From the NCBI RefSeq assembly GCF_001673535.1, contig NZ_LZLY01000100.1, forward strand, positions 1 to 38,234: DNA of 38,234 nucleotides, written 5' to 3'. The notes beneath the pieces are model-generated. The model had not been told where the DNA came from, searched no databases, and worked only from the letters and a program-made list of their open reading frames with translations. How positions within the stretch are numbered: the first letter of the stretch is position 1; each line of letters starts with the position of its first letter. This stretch comes from Mycobacterium sp. 1081908.1 (GTDB taxonomy: Bacteria > Actinomycetota > Actinomycetes > Mycobacteriales > Mycobacteriaceae). The translations under genes were made by a program, and so were the position numbers. This document shows positions 17,641 through 26,093 of the stretch, in pieces.

Positions 17641-18794
17641 ACCTCACTCCGGAGCAGCGTCAGCTGCAAGCGGAACTGCGGGAATACTTTTCGACCCTGA
17701 TCTCGTCCGACGAGATGAAGGCGATGGAGCAGGACCGTCACAACGAGGCCTATCGTGCGGTGATCCGGCGAATGGGCCAGGACCGCAAGCTCGGCGTCGG
17801 TTGGCCAAAGGAGTTCGGCGGCTTGGGTTTCGGCCCGATCGAGCAGTCGATCTTCGTCAACGAGGCGCATCGGGCCGACGTGCCACTGCCCGCGGTGACG
17901 TTGCAGACGGTCGGTCCGGTGTTGCAACAGTTCGGCAGCGATGCGCAGAAAAAGAAGTTCCTGCCGGCGATCCTGGCGGGCGAGGTGCATTTCGCGATCG
18001 GCTACACCGAGCCCGAGGCGGGAACCGACCTGGCGTCGTTGCGGACCACCGCGGTGCGCCAGGGCGACGAGTACATCGTCAACGGCCAGAAGATCTTCAC
18101 CACCGGGGCGCACGACGCCGACTACATTTGGCTGGCCTGCCGCACCGACCCGGAAGCTGTGAAGCACAAGGGCATTTCGATCCTGATCGTCGACACCAAG
18201 GATCCCGGTTACTCCTGGACGCCGATCATTCTGTCCGACGGCGCCCACCACACCAACGCCACGTACTACAACGACGTGCGGGTGCCCGCCGACATGCTGG
18301 TCGGCGAGGAGAACGGCGGGTGGCGGCTGATCACCACGCAGCTCAACAACGAGCGAGTCATGCTGGGCCCCGCGGGCCGCACGGCCGGCATCTACGACCG
18401 GCTGCACGCCTGGGCGTCCAAGCCGGGCGGCGACGGCGTCACGCCGATCGATCACCAGGACGTCAAGCGGGCGCTCGGGGAGATCTACGCGATGTGGCGG
18501 ATCAACGAGTTGCTCAACTGGCAGGTCGCGGCCGCGGGCGAGGACATCAACGTGGCCGACGCCGCGTCGACGAAAGTCTTTGGCACCGAGCGCATTCAGT
18601 ACATCGGCCGGCTCGCCGAGGAGATCGTCGGCAAATACGGCAACCCGGCGGAACCGGACACCGCCGAGCTGCTGCGCTGGCTGGACTCGCAAACCAAGCG
18701 CAACCTGGTAATCACCTTCGGTGGAGGCGTGAACGAAGTCATGCGTGAAATGATCGCGGCCGCCGGCCTCAAGGTGCCGAGGGTGCCTCGATGA
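17631..18794 (+). CDS. fadE29: Acyl-CoA dehydrogenase subunit FadE29 (ChsE2)
   Basis: This 387-residue acyl-CoA dehydrogenase is the partner of FadE28 and is the subunit reported to carry the catalytic glutamate of the ChsE1-ChsE2 complex. Recognisable segments are the N-terminal MFIDLTPEQRQLQAELREY helix, the FAD-binding block YTEPEAGTDLASLRTTA (about residues 125-141) and the NGQKIFTTGAHDADY strand. The ATG at 17631 lies within the end of fadE28, and the length equals the M. tuberculosis protein Rv3543c as I recall it. The stop overlaps the chsH2 start by four bases (ATGA). It acts on the 3-carbon steroid side chain in the cytosol. Confidence 0.96.
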   Translation: MFIDLTPEQRQLQAELREYFSTLISSDEMKAMEQDRHNEAYRAVIRRMGQDRKLGVGWPKEFGGLGFGPIEQSIFVNEAHRADVPLPAVTLQTVGPVLQQFGSDAQKKKFLPAILAGEVHFAIGYTEPEAGTDLASLRTTAVRQGDEYIVNGQKIFTTGAHDADYIWLACRTDPEAVKHKGISILIVDTKDPGYSWTPIILSDGAHHTNATYYNDVRVPADMLVGEENGGWRLITTQLNNERVMLGPAGRTAGIYDRLHAWASKPGGDGVTPIDHQDVKRALGEIYAMWRINELLNWQVAAAGEDINVADAASTKVFGTERIQYIGRLAEEIVGKYGNPAEPDTAELLRWLDSQTKRNLVITFGGGVNEVMREMIAAAGLKVPRVPR

Positions 18795-19738
18795 CGGATA
18801 TCCAGGAAGCGGTCGCGGAGATCACCGCCACCGTCGTCGCCGCGCCGCGCGCGGGCCGGGATCCGGTGAACCAGCCGATCATCAACAACTGGGTCGAGGC
18901 CCTCGGCGACCGCAACCCGATCTATGTGGACGAGGATGCCGCCAAGGCCGCGGGTCACCCCGGGATCGTGGCCCCACCGGCCATGATTCAGGTGTGGACG
19001 ATGTTCGGGCAGGGCGGTGAACGCCCCACCGACGATCCGATGGGCCCGATCATGAAGCTGTTCGACGACGCCGGCTATATCGGGGTGGTCGCCACCAACT
19101 GTGAGCAGACCTATCACCGCTATCTGCGTCCCGGCGAGCAGGTCACCATCCATTCCGAAATGCGCGACGTGGTCGGCCCCAAGCAGACCGGCCTCGGCGA
19201 GGGCTACTTCATCAACCAGCACATCACTTGGCGGGTCGGTGACGAAGATGTGGCCGAGATGGCGTGGCGGATCTTGAAGTTCAAGCCCCGCGAGTCCGCG
19301 CCGTCCTCGGTGCCCGAGGACCTCGATCCCGATACCATGATGCGTCCGGCGTCGTCGCGTGACACCGCCTTCTTCTGGGAGGGCGTCAAAGCGCACGAGT
19401 TGCGGATTCAGCGCCGGCCCGACGGGACGCTGCAGCATCCGCCGGTGCCGGCCGTGTGGCAGGACAAGTCGGAGGCCATCGACTACCTGGTGGCCAGCGG
19501 CCGCGGCACGCTGTACAGCTACGTCGTGCACCATGCGCCGAAGGTGCCGGGACGCACGTTGCCTTTCGTGATCGCGCTTGTCGAGCTGGAAGAGGGCGTC
19601 CGTATGCTCGGCGAGCTGCGCGGCGTCGACCACGCCGAGATCAAGATCGGAATGCCGGTTCGCGCAACATATATCGACTTTCCGGCCGGTGACTCCGGCC
19701 CGGAGTGGAGCCTCTACGCTTGGGAGCCCGACGCATGA
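18791..19738 (+). CDS. chsH2: Enoyl-CoA hydratase subunit ChsH2 with DUF35 domain
   Basis: This 315-residue two-domain protein has a MaoC-like hot-dog domain at about residues 1-170 (PIINNWVEALGDRNPIYVDEDAA). Its C-terminal DUF35 OB-fold domain covers about residues 185-315 (TAFFWEGVKAHELRIQRRPDG, then LGELRGVDHAEIKIGMPV). With ChsH1 it hydrates the side-chain enoyl-CoA, and its DUF35 domain binds the aldolase Ltp2. The usual DUF35 zinc-ribbon cysteines are absent (LQHPPVPAVWQDKS in their place), which also appears normal for this subfamily. The gene overlaps fadE29 and chsH1 by four bases on each side. Corresponds to Rv3542c. Confidence 0.94.
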   Translation: MTDIQEAVAEITATVVAAPRAGRDPVNQPIINNWVEALGDRNPIYVDEDAAKAAGHPGIVAPPAMIQVWTMFGQGGERPTDDPMGPIMKLFDDAGYIGVVATNCEQTYHRYLRPGEQVTIHSEMRDVVGPKQTGLGEGYFINQHITWRVGDEDVAEMAWRILKFKPRESAPSSVPEDLDPDTMMRPASSRDTAFFWEGVKAHELRIQRRPDGTLQHPPVPAVWQDKSEAIDYLVASGRGTLYSYVVHHAPKVPGRTLPFVIALVELEEGVRMLGELRGVDHAEIKIGMPVRATYIDFPAGDSGPEWSLYAWEPDA

Positions 19739-20136
19739 GCGCGCCCGTTGTTGAAGTGGGTACCACCCTGCCCGAGCTCAAGCTTTACGGTGACCCGACG
19801 TTCATCATCTCGACGGCGCTGGCCACCAGGGACTTTCAGGATGTGCACCATGACCGGGACCTGGCGCAGGCCAAGGGATCCAAGGACATCTTTGTCAACA
19901 TCCTGACCGACACCGGGCTGGTGCAGCGCTACGTCACGGACTGGGCCGGGCCGTCGGCGCGGATCAAGTCGATCGGGCTGCGGCTCGGGGTGCCGTGGTA
20001 TGCCTACGACACCGTCACCTTCTCCGGCGAGGTGACCGCCATCGACGACGGCCTGATCACGCTGAAGGTGTTCGGCCGCAACAGCCTTGGCGATCACGTC
20101 ATCGCGAACGTGACCCTGACGATCGGGGGTGCCTGA
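19735..20136 (+). CDS. chsH1: Enoyl-CoA hydratase subunit ChsH1 (MaoC-like)
   Basis: This is a 133-residue hot-dog-fold protein, the catalytic partner of ChsH2. The segment STALATRDFQDVHHDRDLAQ (about residues 22-41) has the Asp and His expected for a MaoC-type hydratase site. The start at 19735 overlaps the chsH2 stop (ATGA), and its own stop shares a base with the ltp2 start. ChsH1-ChsH2 hydrates the double bond made by FadE28-FadE29, giving the 17-hydroxy CoA ester. Corresponds to Rv3541c. Confidence 0.94.
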   Translation: MSAPVVEVGTTLPELKLYGDPTFIISTALATRDFQDVHHDRDLAQAKGSKDIFVNILTDTGLVQRYVTDWAGPSARIKSIGLRLGVPWYAYDTVTFSGEVTAIDDGLITLKVFGRNSLGDHVIANVTLTIGGA

Positions 20137-21305
20137 TGTTGTCGGGTAAGGCCGCGATCGTCGGCATCGGTGCGACCGATTTCTCGAAGGACTCCGGCCG
20201 CAGCGAGCTGCGCTTGGCGGCCGAGGCGGTCCTGGATGCGTTGGACGACGCCGGCCTTTCGCCGTCGGACGTCGACGGGCTGACCACGTTCACGATGGAC
20301 ACCAACAACGAGACCGCGGTGGCGCGCGCGACCGGCATCGGTGACCTGAAGTTCTTCGCCCAGACGGGCTACGGTGGCGGCGCCGCGTGCGGCACCGTCC
20401 TGCACGCGGCGATGGCCGTTGCGACCGGGGTGGCCGACGTCGTCGTCGCGTACCGCGCTTTCAACGAACGCTCGGGCATGCGATTCGGTCAGGTCCAGAC
20501 CCGGCTGGTGGGAAATGCCGGCGTGCAGGCCGATTCGACCGCGGCCGACAATGCCTTCTCGTATCCGCACGGGCTGTCGACGCCGGCGGCCCAGGTCGCG
20601 ATGATCGCCCAGCGCTACATGCACTGGTCCGGCGCGACCAGCCGGGACTTCGGCGCGATCTCGGTGGCCGACCGCAAGCACGCCGCCAAGAACCCCAAGG
20701 CGTACTTCTACGAGAAGCCGATAACCATTGAGGACCACCAGAATTCGCGGTGGATCGCCGAGCCGTTGCGGCTGCTGGACTGCTGCCAGGAAACCGACGG
20801 CGCGGTGGCGATCGTGGTGACCTCCCCGGAGCGGGCGAAGGATCTCAAGCAGCGCCCGGCGATCATCGAGGCCGCGGCGCAGGGTTCCAGCCCCGACCAG
20901 TACACGATGGTCAGCTATTACCGCGACGAGCTCGGCCTGCCCGAGATGGGGCTGGTCGGCCAGCAGATGTGGCAGCAGTCCGGTCTCAAGCCGACCGACA
21001 TCCAGACCGCGATCCTGTACGACCACTTCACGCCGTTCACCCTGATTCAGTTGGAGGAGTTGGGATTCTGCGGTCGCGGGGAGGCGAAGGACTTCATCGC
21101 CGACGGTGCCATCGAGGTGGGCGGCCGGCTGCCCATCAACACCCACGGCGGTCAGCTCGGCGAGGCGTACATCCACGGCATGAACGGCATCGCGGAGGGT
21201 GTGCGGCAGTTGCGTGGCACCTCGGTGAACCCGGTGCCCGACGTCGAGCACGTCCTCGTCACGGCGGGGACGGGTGTGCCGACGTCGGGCCTGATCCTCG
21301 GCTAG
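20136..21305 (+). CDS. ltp2: Side-chain retro-aldolase Ltp2 (thiolase fold)
   Basis: This is a 389-residue thiolase-fold protein of the SCP-x/lipid-transfer type. With the DUF35 domain of ChsH2 it cleaves the 17-hydroxy side-chain CoA ester by retro-aldol reaction, giving a C17-keto steroid and propionyl-CoA. The N-terminal KAAIVGIGATDFSKDSG and the block GYGGGAACGTVLHAAMAVATG (about residues 82-102) are typical. The C-terminal motifs INTHGGQLGEAYIHG and VLVTAGTGVPTSGL are conserved. It is the last gene of the igr operon, and two hairpin repeats follow 6 bp after the stop. Corresponds to Rv3540c. Confidence 0.95.
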   Translation: MLSGKAAIVGIGATDFSKDSGRSELRLAAEAVLDALDDAGLSPSDVDGLTTFTMDTNNETAVARATGIGDLKFFAQTGYGGGAACGTVLHAAMAVATGVADVVVAYRAFNERSGMRFGQVQTRLVGNAGVQADSTAADNAFSYPHGLSTPAAQVAMIAQRYMHWSGATSRDFGAISVADRKHAAKNPKAYFYEKPITIEDHQNSRWIAEPLRLLDCCQETDGAVAIVVTSPERAKDLKQRPAIIEAAAQGSSPDQYTMVSYYRDELGLPEMGLVGQQMWQQSGLKPTDIQTAILYDHFTPFTLIQLEELGFCGRGEAKDFIADGAIEVGGRLPINTHGGQLGEAYIHGMNGIAEGVRQLRGTSVNPVPDVEHVLVTAGTGVPTSGLILG

Positions 21306-21310
21306 CGTCT

Positions 21311-21366
21311 CGAGCGTGCGGCCTGCCGCACGTTCGCGTTCGAGTGTGCGGTCAGCCGCACGTTCG
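21311..21366. repeat. Two tandem hairpin repeats after ltp2
   Basis: Two 26-bp palindromic units (21311-21336 and 21341-21366) share the plan CGAGyGTGCGG-n-CCGCACGTTCG and are 4 bp apart. They start 6 bp after the ltp2 stop. They probably end igr transcription, but there is no T-tract. The same unit recurs on the other side of the next gene. Confidence 0.75.
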
Positions 21367-21423
21367 GCGACATGTGGATGGCTGAAGTGACGCCCGCAGC
21401 GCCTCATGCGACGCTGCGGGTCC

Positions 21424-22269
21424 ATGATCGAGCCGTTTATTGGCAACGAGGCCATCGCCGCGGGGGCGATGTCTAAGTCCCAGCTGGCTACACGCTTTCG
21501 GCGATTGTTCCCAGACGTCTACGTGGGGCGCGATGTCGACGTCACTGCCGAATTGCGTGCCAAAGCTGGGTGGCTGTGGAGCGGGCGCCGGGGTGTTGTC
21601 GCGGGGTTCGCCGCGGCCGCTCTGCACGGCAGCAAATGGGTCGACGACGCACAGGTGGTGGATCTGGTGCACGACAACCGAAGAGGGCCGCCGGGGATCA
21701 AATCACACGCAGACCGTATCGACGATGACGAGATCAAGCTGGTGGCCGGCATACCGGTCACTTCGCCGGTCAGGACGGCACTGGACTTCGGCTGTTGGTA
21801 CCCGACGACGACGGCGGTTGCGGGCATCGACGCGCTCGCCAGAGCAACGGAAATCAAACCTGCTGATGTCGAGCTGCTGTGCCGCAAATACTCCGGGCGC
21901 CGAGGCATCGTGCGAGCGCGCCAAGCGGCAGATCTGTTCGATCCGGGTGCACAGTCGCCCAAAGAGTCGTGGCTGCGCGTCGTCTTGATCCAGGCGGGCT
22001 TGCCGAGGCCGCAGACACAGATCCCGGTTTTCGACGACTTCGGCAGCGTCTTCGCGTACCTCGACATGGGTTGGGAGGACTTCAAGGTCGCCGTCGAATA
22101 CGACGGCGACCAGCACCGCAGCGATCGCCAGCAATACACCTGGGACGTAAGGCGATTGGAAAGGCTTGAGCGTCTCGGATGGATCGTCGTACGAGTGGTC
22201 GCGGGCGACCGGCCGGCCGACATCGTTGGTCGCGTTCGCGCCGCATTGTCCCGACGAGCGTGCGGCTAG
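21424..22269 (+). CDS. DUF559/AbiEi-like protein with PD-(D/E)XK nuclease-like C-terminus
   Basis: This is a 281-residue protein of a family common in mycobacteria. The N-terminal half (SKSQLATRFRRLFPDVYVGRD, then GRRGVVAGFAAAALHG) resembles the AbiEi-type antitoxin region. The C-terminal 90 residues (YLDMGWEDFKVAVEYDGDQH, then RRLERLERLGWIVVRV) look like a DUF559/Vsr-like endonuclease domain, with acidic residues in Asp-Met and Glu-Tyr-Asp-Gly. The start at 21424 gives MIEPFIGNEAIAAG, typical of the family; an ATG at 21406 is possible. The gene is flanked on both sides by the same hairpin repeats, and its stop lies inside one of them. It may be a mobile or defence-related insertion. Function not proven. 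Confidence 0.7.
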   Translation: MIEPFIGNEAIAAGAMSKSQLATRFRRLFPDVYVGRDVDVTAELRAKAGWLWSGRRGVVAGFAAAALHGSKWVDDAQVVDLVHDNRRGPPGIKSHADRIDDDEIKLVAGIPVTSPVRTALDFGCWYPTTTAVAGIDALARATEIKPADVELLCRKYSGRRGIVRARQAADLFDPGAQSPKESWLRVVLIQAGLPRPQTQIPVFDDFGSVFAYLDMGWEDFKVAVEYDGDQHRSDRQQYTWDVRRLERLERLGWIVVRVVAGDRPADIVGRVRAALSRRACG

Positions 22270-22310
22270 CCGCACAGTAGAGACCGAGCGTGCGGCTGGC
22301 CGCACGCTCG
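22255..22310. repeat. Two hairpin repeats between the DUF559 gene and the cyclase gene
   Basis: The unit at 22285-22310 is a palindrome with two perfect 12-bp arms (CGAGCGTGCGGC and GCCGCACGCTCG). A second, degenerate unit at 22255-22278 includes the stop codon of the DUF559-type gene and has lost the end of its right arm. They match the pair at 21311-21366. The position between convergent genes fits a two-way terminator. Confidence 0.78.
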
Positions 22311-22320
22311 CCTTAGTCGG

Positions 22321-23268
22321 CTAAGAACGCGCGACGACCGGAAAAACGGTCTCCATTCCGCGTCGGCCCTTGATCTCCACCTGCTCGGGCTGCCCCCAGT
22401 CGTATTGCGCCTCGACGGCGGAATGAACGCCGGTGCTGACCATCACGGCCGGGCGCCCGGCCCGGCCGGCGATGCCGGCCAACCGGAACGCCACGTTGGT
22501 CGCGTCGCCGATGACGGCCGTGACCGTCCTCGTCATCGCGGCGATCGCGGCCCGGCCCTGCACCACCCCCCAGCCCATGCGGATCGGCGAGCCGTCCGGG
22601 CTACGCAGCGGGAGCGTGGGCGCGAGCTCCTCGACCCTCTGGTTCGCGGCGAGCGCGAAGTCGATCGCGAGTTCGTTGGCCGTCGGAATCGTCCGCAACT
22701 CCCAGACGGCGTACAGGGCATCGCCGGCGTAGTGATTGAGCGTTCCGCGGTGGGCGCGCAGGACGCGGTTGAGCTCGTGCCAGAGATAGTTCAGGCTCTG
22801 GGCGATCACCTGGTTGTCGGTGACCTCTGAGATCGTCGAGTAGTTGGTGATATCGCCGACCACCATCACCATGGTCTCCTCGACGATCCGGGTCAGCGTC
22901 GGGCTGGTGTTGGTCACCCCGGCGGCGTTGAACCGGTCCGACCGGAAGATGAGCACGACGTCGCCCACCGAGATCCGGTCGTCGGGCTTGAGGGGGACCT
23001 GCACGGCGCGCTCGAGCGGCATGCCGTTGAGCAACGTGCCATTGGTGCTGGTGTCGATGAGGTAGGCCCGGTCGGTGGTGACGTCCAAACGGATCTCGAG
23101 GTGGTTGCGGGAGATGTTCGGATCGGGAATGACCAGTCGACGCTGTTCGTCGATGCCCGCGCACTGACGGCCGACGAATAGTTGATCGAAGATCGGCACG
23201 ATCTTCTCGCCGCCATTCAAGTGCATGACGAGATTGGCCAGCGGCTTGTCCCACCAATCGGAGCCCAT
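22321..23268 (-). CDS. FHA domain-class III nucleotide cyclase
   Basis: This is a 315-residue protein without membrane segments. The FHA phosphothreonine-binding domain covers about residues 20-110 (VGRQ, ISRNHLEIR, TSTNGTLLNG, all key motifs present). The class III cyclase domain covers about residues 130-315. The metal aspartates are Asp139 (VGDIT) and Asp183 (AGDALYAV), and Asn258 and Arg262 of the NVAFR motif are present. The lysine that selects purines is replaced by His179, and the usual Asp or Thr partner by Ala251, so the product need not be cAMP. It lies 153 bp downstream of the cNMP-patatin gene on the same strand. It could have its own promoter in that gap. Confidence 0.88.
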   Translation of the reverse strand: MGSDWWDKPLANLVMHLNGGEKIVPIFDQLFVGRQCAGIDEQRRLVIPDPNISRNHLEIRLDVTTDRAYLIDTSTNGTLLNGMPLERAVQVPLKPDDRISVGDVVLIFRSDRFNAAGVTNTSPTLTRIVEETMVMVVGDITNYSTISEVTDNQVIAQSLNYLWHELNRVLRAHRGTLNHYAGDALYAVWELRTIPTANELAIDFALAANQRVEELAPTLPLRSPDGSPIRMGWGVVQGRAAIAAMTRTVTAVIGDATNVAFRLAGIAGRAGRPAVMVSTGVHSAVEAQYDWGQPEQVEIKGRRGMETVFPVVARS

Positions 23269-23421
23269 GGCTTAACGACCTGGCCGCACTCGAACGGCCG
23301 CGTGCGCGAGCGAGGCTCCCCGTTGCCTGCCCCGCTCCGCCTGACGACCCTGTGCACACACGAAGCGTCTGCCATCTGAAGATGCTGAGCTGTTTGCTGC
23401 AGGGCTAATCGTATCCGACGC

Positions 23422-25221
23422 TCAGCGAACCGGGGCGGGCTGCGCGTCGAGAGCCGCCCGGGCCGCGATCCGCCCGGCTTCGAGGGCGGCATCGATGTTT
23501 TTGAAGTCCAACGGACCGATCGCTGAGACGTCCGGCTCGATGATCGCCGAGACTCGGGGGAGCTCGCGCAGGTTCCACTTGGGGGCCGCGAGTTCGACGC
23601 TGCGAAGCAATGTGTCTTGCAGCGGTGGCAGGGCTACATCCGTCCCGGTCACGAGCCGCCGGACGAACGCGGGAGGCTGAAGCTTCGCCGGCAGCGGGCC
23701 AAAGCCCTTCGACGGCACCCACGTCGTGCGGAGATCGACGCAGATCACCTCGCCGTCCGGGTCGGCGCACATCACGTCGGCCGGGAGGATGTTCATCAGT
23801 CCGCCGTCGACGAGCAGCCGTTCCCCATGCTGCACCGGCGGCAGGAGCCCGGGTATCGAGATCGATGCGCGCACCGCGACCCACAGCAGCCCACGCCGAT
23901 GGATGATCTGATCGCCCGTGATGATGTCGGTGGAGACGGAGAAGAATTCCCTCGGCAGATGCTCGATCAGGGTCCCGCTGCCGAAGAATCCCTCAATCAG
24001 ACGGTCGACACGGCGGCCTCGCGTGAGGGCTATCGCGGGGATCGTGTAGTCGCTGACGGGCTTAGTCTCTGCGACGTACTTCCGTGCCGCCGCGGTGCAT
24101 TCCCGCGCGTCCAGACCCAGCGCGAAGGTGGCGGCGGCAAGGGCGCCGGAACTGGTTCCGCCGAACCGGTCGATGACGACGCCCGCCCGGGTGAGCTCTT
24201 CGTAGACCCCGTAGTGCGCGAGGCCGCGAGCGCCCCCGCCCCCGAGCACGAGACCCAGCGAGCGGCCGGCGATTCGGCGGGCCAGCGCGCCGATGCCGTC
24301 GTCGTCGGCGGGGTGGTGCGAGATCGGCTGCAGCAGGTCCCACCAGCTCGGTTCCGGTACCACGCCGCAGGTGACCAGGTGGACCGGCCCTTGCGTCACG
24401 GGCGGTTCGAGCGCTTCGGGTGGATGGGCCCGATCGGTGAGGACCACGACCCGGTCGCTTTGCGCGGTGACGTAGCGTCGCCAGCTGTCGCCCGAGCCCC
24501 GATCGGCCACCAGCAGGACCCAATCGTTGCTGCGCTCGACGCGGTCGAGGGTCTCGCTGAACGCGTCGACGAGCTCGCCGTAATGATTGGCCGCGGCCGT
24601 GGTTTCGACGGGCGGCGCGACGACGGCGGCCTGGCCGTGCGATCTCAGGCGAGTCGCGATCGCGTCGACGATCGGCATCGCGACCGCATCCCCGCTCGAC
24701 ACCACGCCGACGACCCGGCGACCGCGAGAGACGCTGGCCGCTCGTGACTCGCGAAGCATCACCGCCATCGCCCGGAACATCGCCGATTGCAGTTGCGGCG
24801 CCTTCGCGAGCACCTCGCTGAACGTGTCAGCGGCGATCCTCCAGACGACGCCGTCCCGAAGGGCCCGTACCCCGGCCGAGCGAACGGCGCCGGTGATCAC
24901 GCCCAGGTCTCCGATCGAATCACCGGATGCCATCTCACGAAGCACCTGCCCATCGAGGCCGACGGCCGCGAATCGCCCCGAGGCGATTACGTAGATGGAG
25001 TCCGACGGGTCGCCCAGGTGAAAGAGCCACTCGTTGGCCGGGACGTGCTGGCGATCGACGGTGCTGGTGAGGAGGTCGAGTTGGTCGTCGTCGATCTCGG
25101 CGAATATCGGAATGCTGCGCAGTGCGGTTCGCTCGTCGGCCGCACGCGGTTCGGGCGACTGCCGTTCAGCGACCATGAAAGGACGAAAGCATATTGCGCC
25201 GTCCAGCGGTAGTCCGCTCAC
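23422..25221 (-). CDS. Cyclic-nucleotide-binding patatin-like phospholipase (NTE family)
   Basis: This is a 599-residue protein. A cNMP-binding domain lies at about residues 35-150, with a phosphate-binding cassette near 104-116 (GDLGVITGAVRSA; Asp105 in place of the usual Glu, Arg114 kept). A Rossmann-like middle part lies at about 168-310, and a patatin domain at about 323-560. The oxyanion hole is GGGGARG (327-333), the nucleophile is Ser357 in GTSSG, and the catalytic aspartate is Asp472 in DGG, so the lipase should be active. It resembles M. tuberculosis Rv2565-type proteins. The GTG start at 25221 lies 10 bp after hsd4B; the ATG at 25176 is an alternative. It is likely in the KstR-controlled kstD unit. 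The FHA-cyclase is the next gene. Confidence 0.88.
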   Translation of the reverse strand: MSGLPLDGAICFRPFMVAERQSPEPRAADERTALRSIPIFAEIDDDQLDLLTSTVDRQHVPANEWLFHLGDPSDSIYVIASGRFAAVGLDGQVLREMASGDSIGDLGVITGAVRSAGVRALRDGVVWRIAADTFSEVLAKAPQLQSAMFRAMAVMLRESRAASVSRGRRVVGVVSSGDAVAMPIVDAIATRLRSHGQAAVVAPPVETTAAANHYGELVDAFSETLDRVERSNDWVLLVADRGSGDSWRRYVTAQSDRVVVLTDRAHPPEALEPPVTQGPVHLVTCGVVPEPSWWDLLQPISHHPADDDGIGALARRIAGRSLGLVLGGGGARGLAHYGVYEELTRAGVVIDRFGGTSSGALAAATFALGLDARECTAAARKYVAETKPVSDYTIPAIALTRGRRVDRLIEGFFGSGTLIEHLPREFFSVSTDIITGDQIIHRRGLLWVAVRASISIPGLLPPVQHGERLLVDGGLMNILPADVMCADPDGEVICVDLRTTWVPSKGFGPLPAKLQPPAFVRRLVTGTDVALPPLQDTLLRSVELAAPKWNLRELPRVSAIIEPDVSAIGPLDFKNIDAALEAGRIAARAALDAQPAPVR

Positions 25222-25231
25222 AGCAAGGGCG

Positions 25232-26092
25232 CTAGGCGGGGACCAGCTCGACGCCGCTCAGCACCACGGCGTTCTCGCGCGACGGCGCGACAACGCTGGC
25301 CACGAAACGGCCGTTCTCCTTCCAGATGCCGACCGTGAGGGTTTCACCGGGAAACGCCACGCCGGCGAAGCGCGCGCCGTAGGCGGCCACCGCCCCGGCA
25401 TCGCCGTCGAGCAGCGCGTCGGTGATCGCCTTGCAGGTCATGCCGTAGGTACACAGGCCGTGCAGGATGGGCCTGGGAAAGCCTGCGGCGGCGGCGAATT
25501 CGGGGTCGGAGTGCAGCGGGTTGCGGTCGCCGCACAGCCGGTACAGCAACGCCTGCTGCGGCAGGATCGGCACGTCGACCTCCAGGTCGGGGGCCCGGTC
25601 CGGCGCGGCGTCCGGCGAGGACGGCCCGCGCTCGCCGCCGAAGCCGCCCTCGCCGCGGGCGAAGATCGACCGCCGCTGCGTCCACAGCAGCGTGCCGTCC
25701 GGGGCGCTGACCGTCGTCTCGCTCCAGATCACCGCGGCCTTGCCCTTGTCCCAGATGTCGGTGAACCGGGTGACGGCCCTGGCCGAGCCCGACGGCGGCA
25801 GCGGCCCGGGCACCTCGACCCGCTCGCTGGCGTGCAACACCTTGGCCAGCTCGATGTCGATGCCGGGGAACTGCACCGTCGGCGGCTTGGTCATGTGAAA
25901 CGTCGCGGCGACGTTGCCGAACGTCGGCAGCACCTGCGGGGTGTCGTCGATCAGATAGCGCAGCTCGCGGGGATCCATCGGGTCGGAGCCGGCGCCGAGC
26001 CCCAGGTGGTAGAGCTGGATATCGCTGCTCTCCCAAGAGAATTCGATGGGGTGCAGCTCGGCGCTCAGCGCGACGTCTACATCGATCGGCAT
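25232..26092 (-). CDS. hsd4B: MaoC-type enoyl-CoA hydratase Hsd4B (Rv3538-like)
   Basis: This 286-residue double hot-dog protein is like the hydratase 2 part of multifunctional enzyme type 2. The hydratase 2 motif is complete: YRLCGDRNPLHSDPEFA followed by GFPRPILHGLCTYG (about residues 188-220), with Asp and His in place. The N-terminal domain begins after a short lead. It hydrates enoyl-CoA esters in beta-oxidation of the steroid side chain. The ATG at 26092 is 1 bp after the kstD stop, so the two are co-transcribed. The length matches M. tuberculosis Rv3538 (286 residues). The downstream patatin gene begins after 10 bp. Confidence 0.92.
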   Translation of the reverse strand: MPIDVDVALSAELHPIEFSWESSDIQLYHLGLGAGSDPMDPRELRYLIDDTPQVLPTFGNVAATFHMTKPPTVQFPGIDIELAKVLHASERVEVPGPLPPSGSARAVTRFTDIWDKGKAAVIWSETTVSAPDGTLLWTQRRSIFARGEGGFGGERGPSSPDAAPDRAPDLEVDVPILPQQALLYRLCGDRNPLHSDPEFAAAAGFPRPILHGLCTYGMTCKAITDALLDGDAGAVAAYGARFAGVAFPGETLTVGIWKENGRFVASVVAPSRENAVVLSGVELVPA

Positions 26093-26093
26093 G

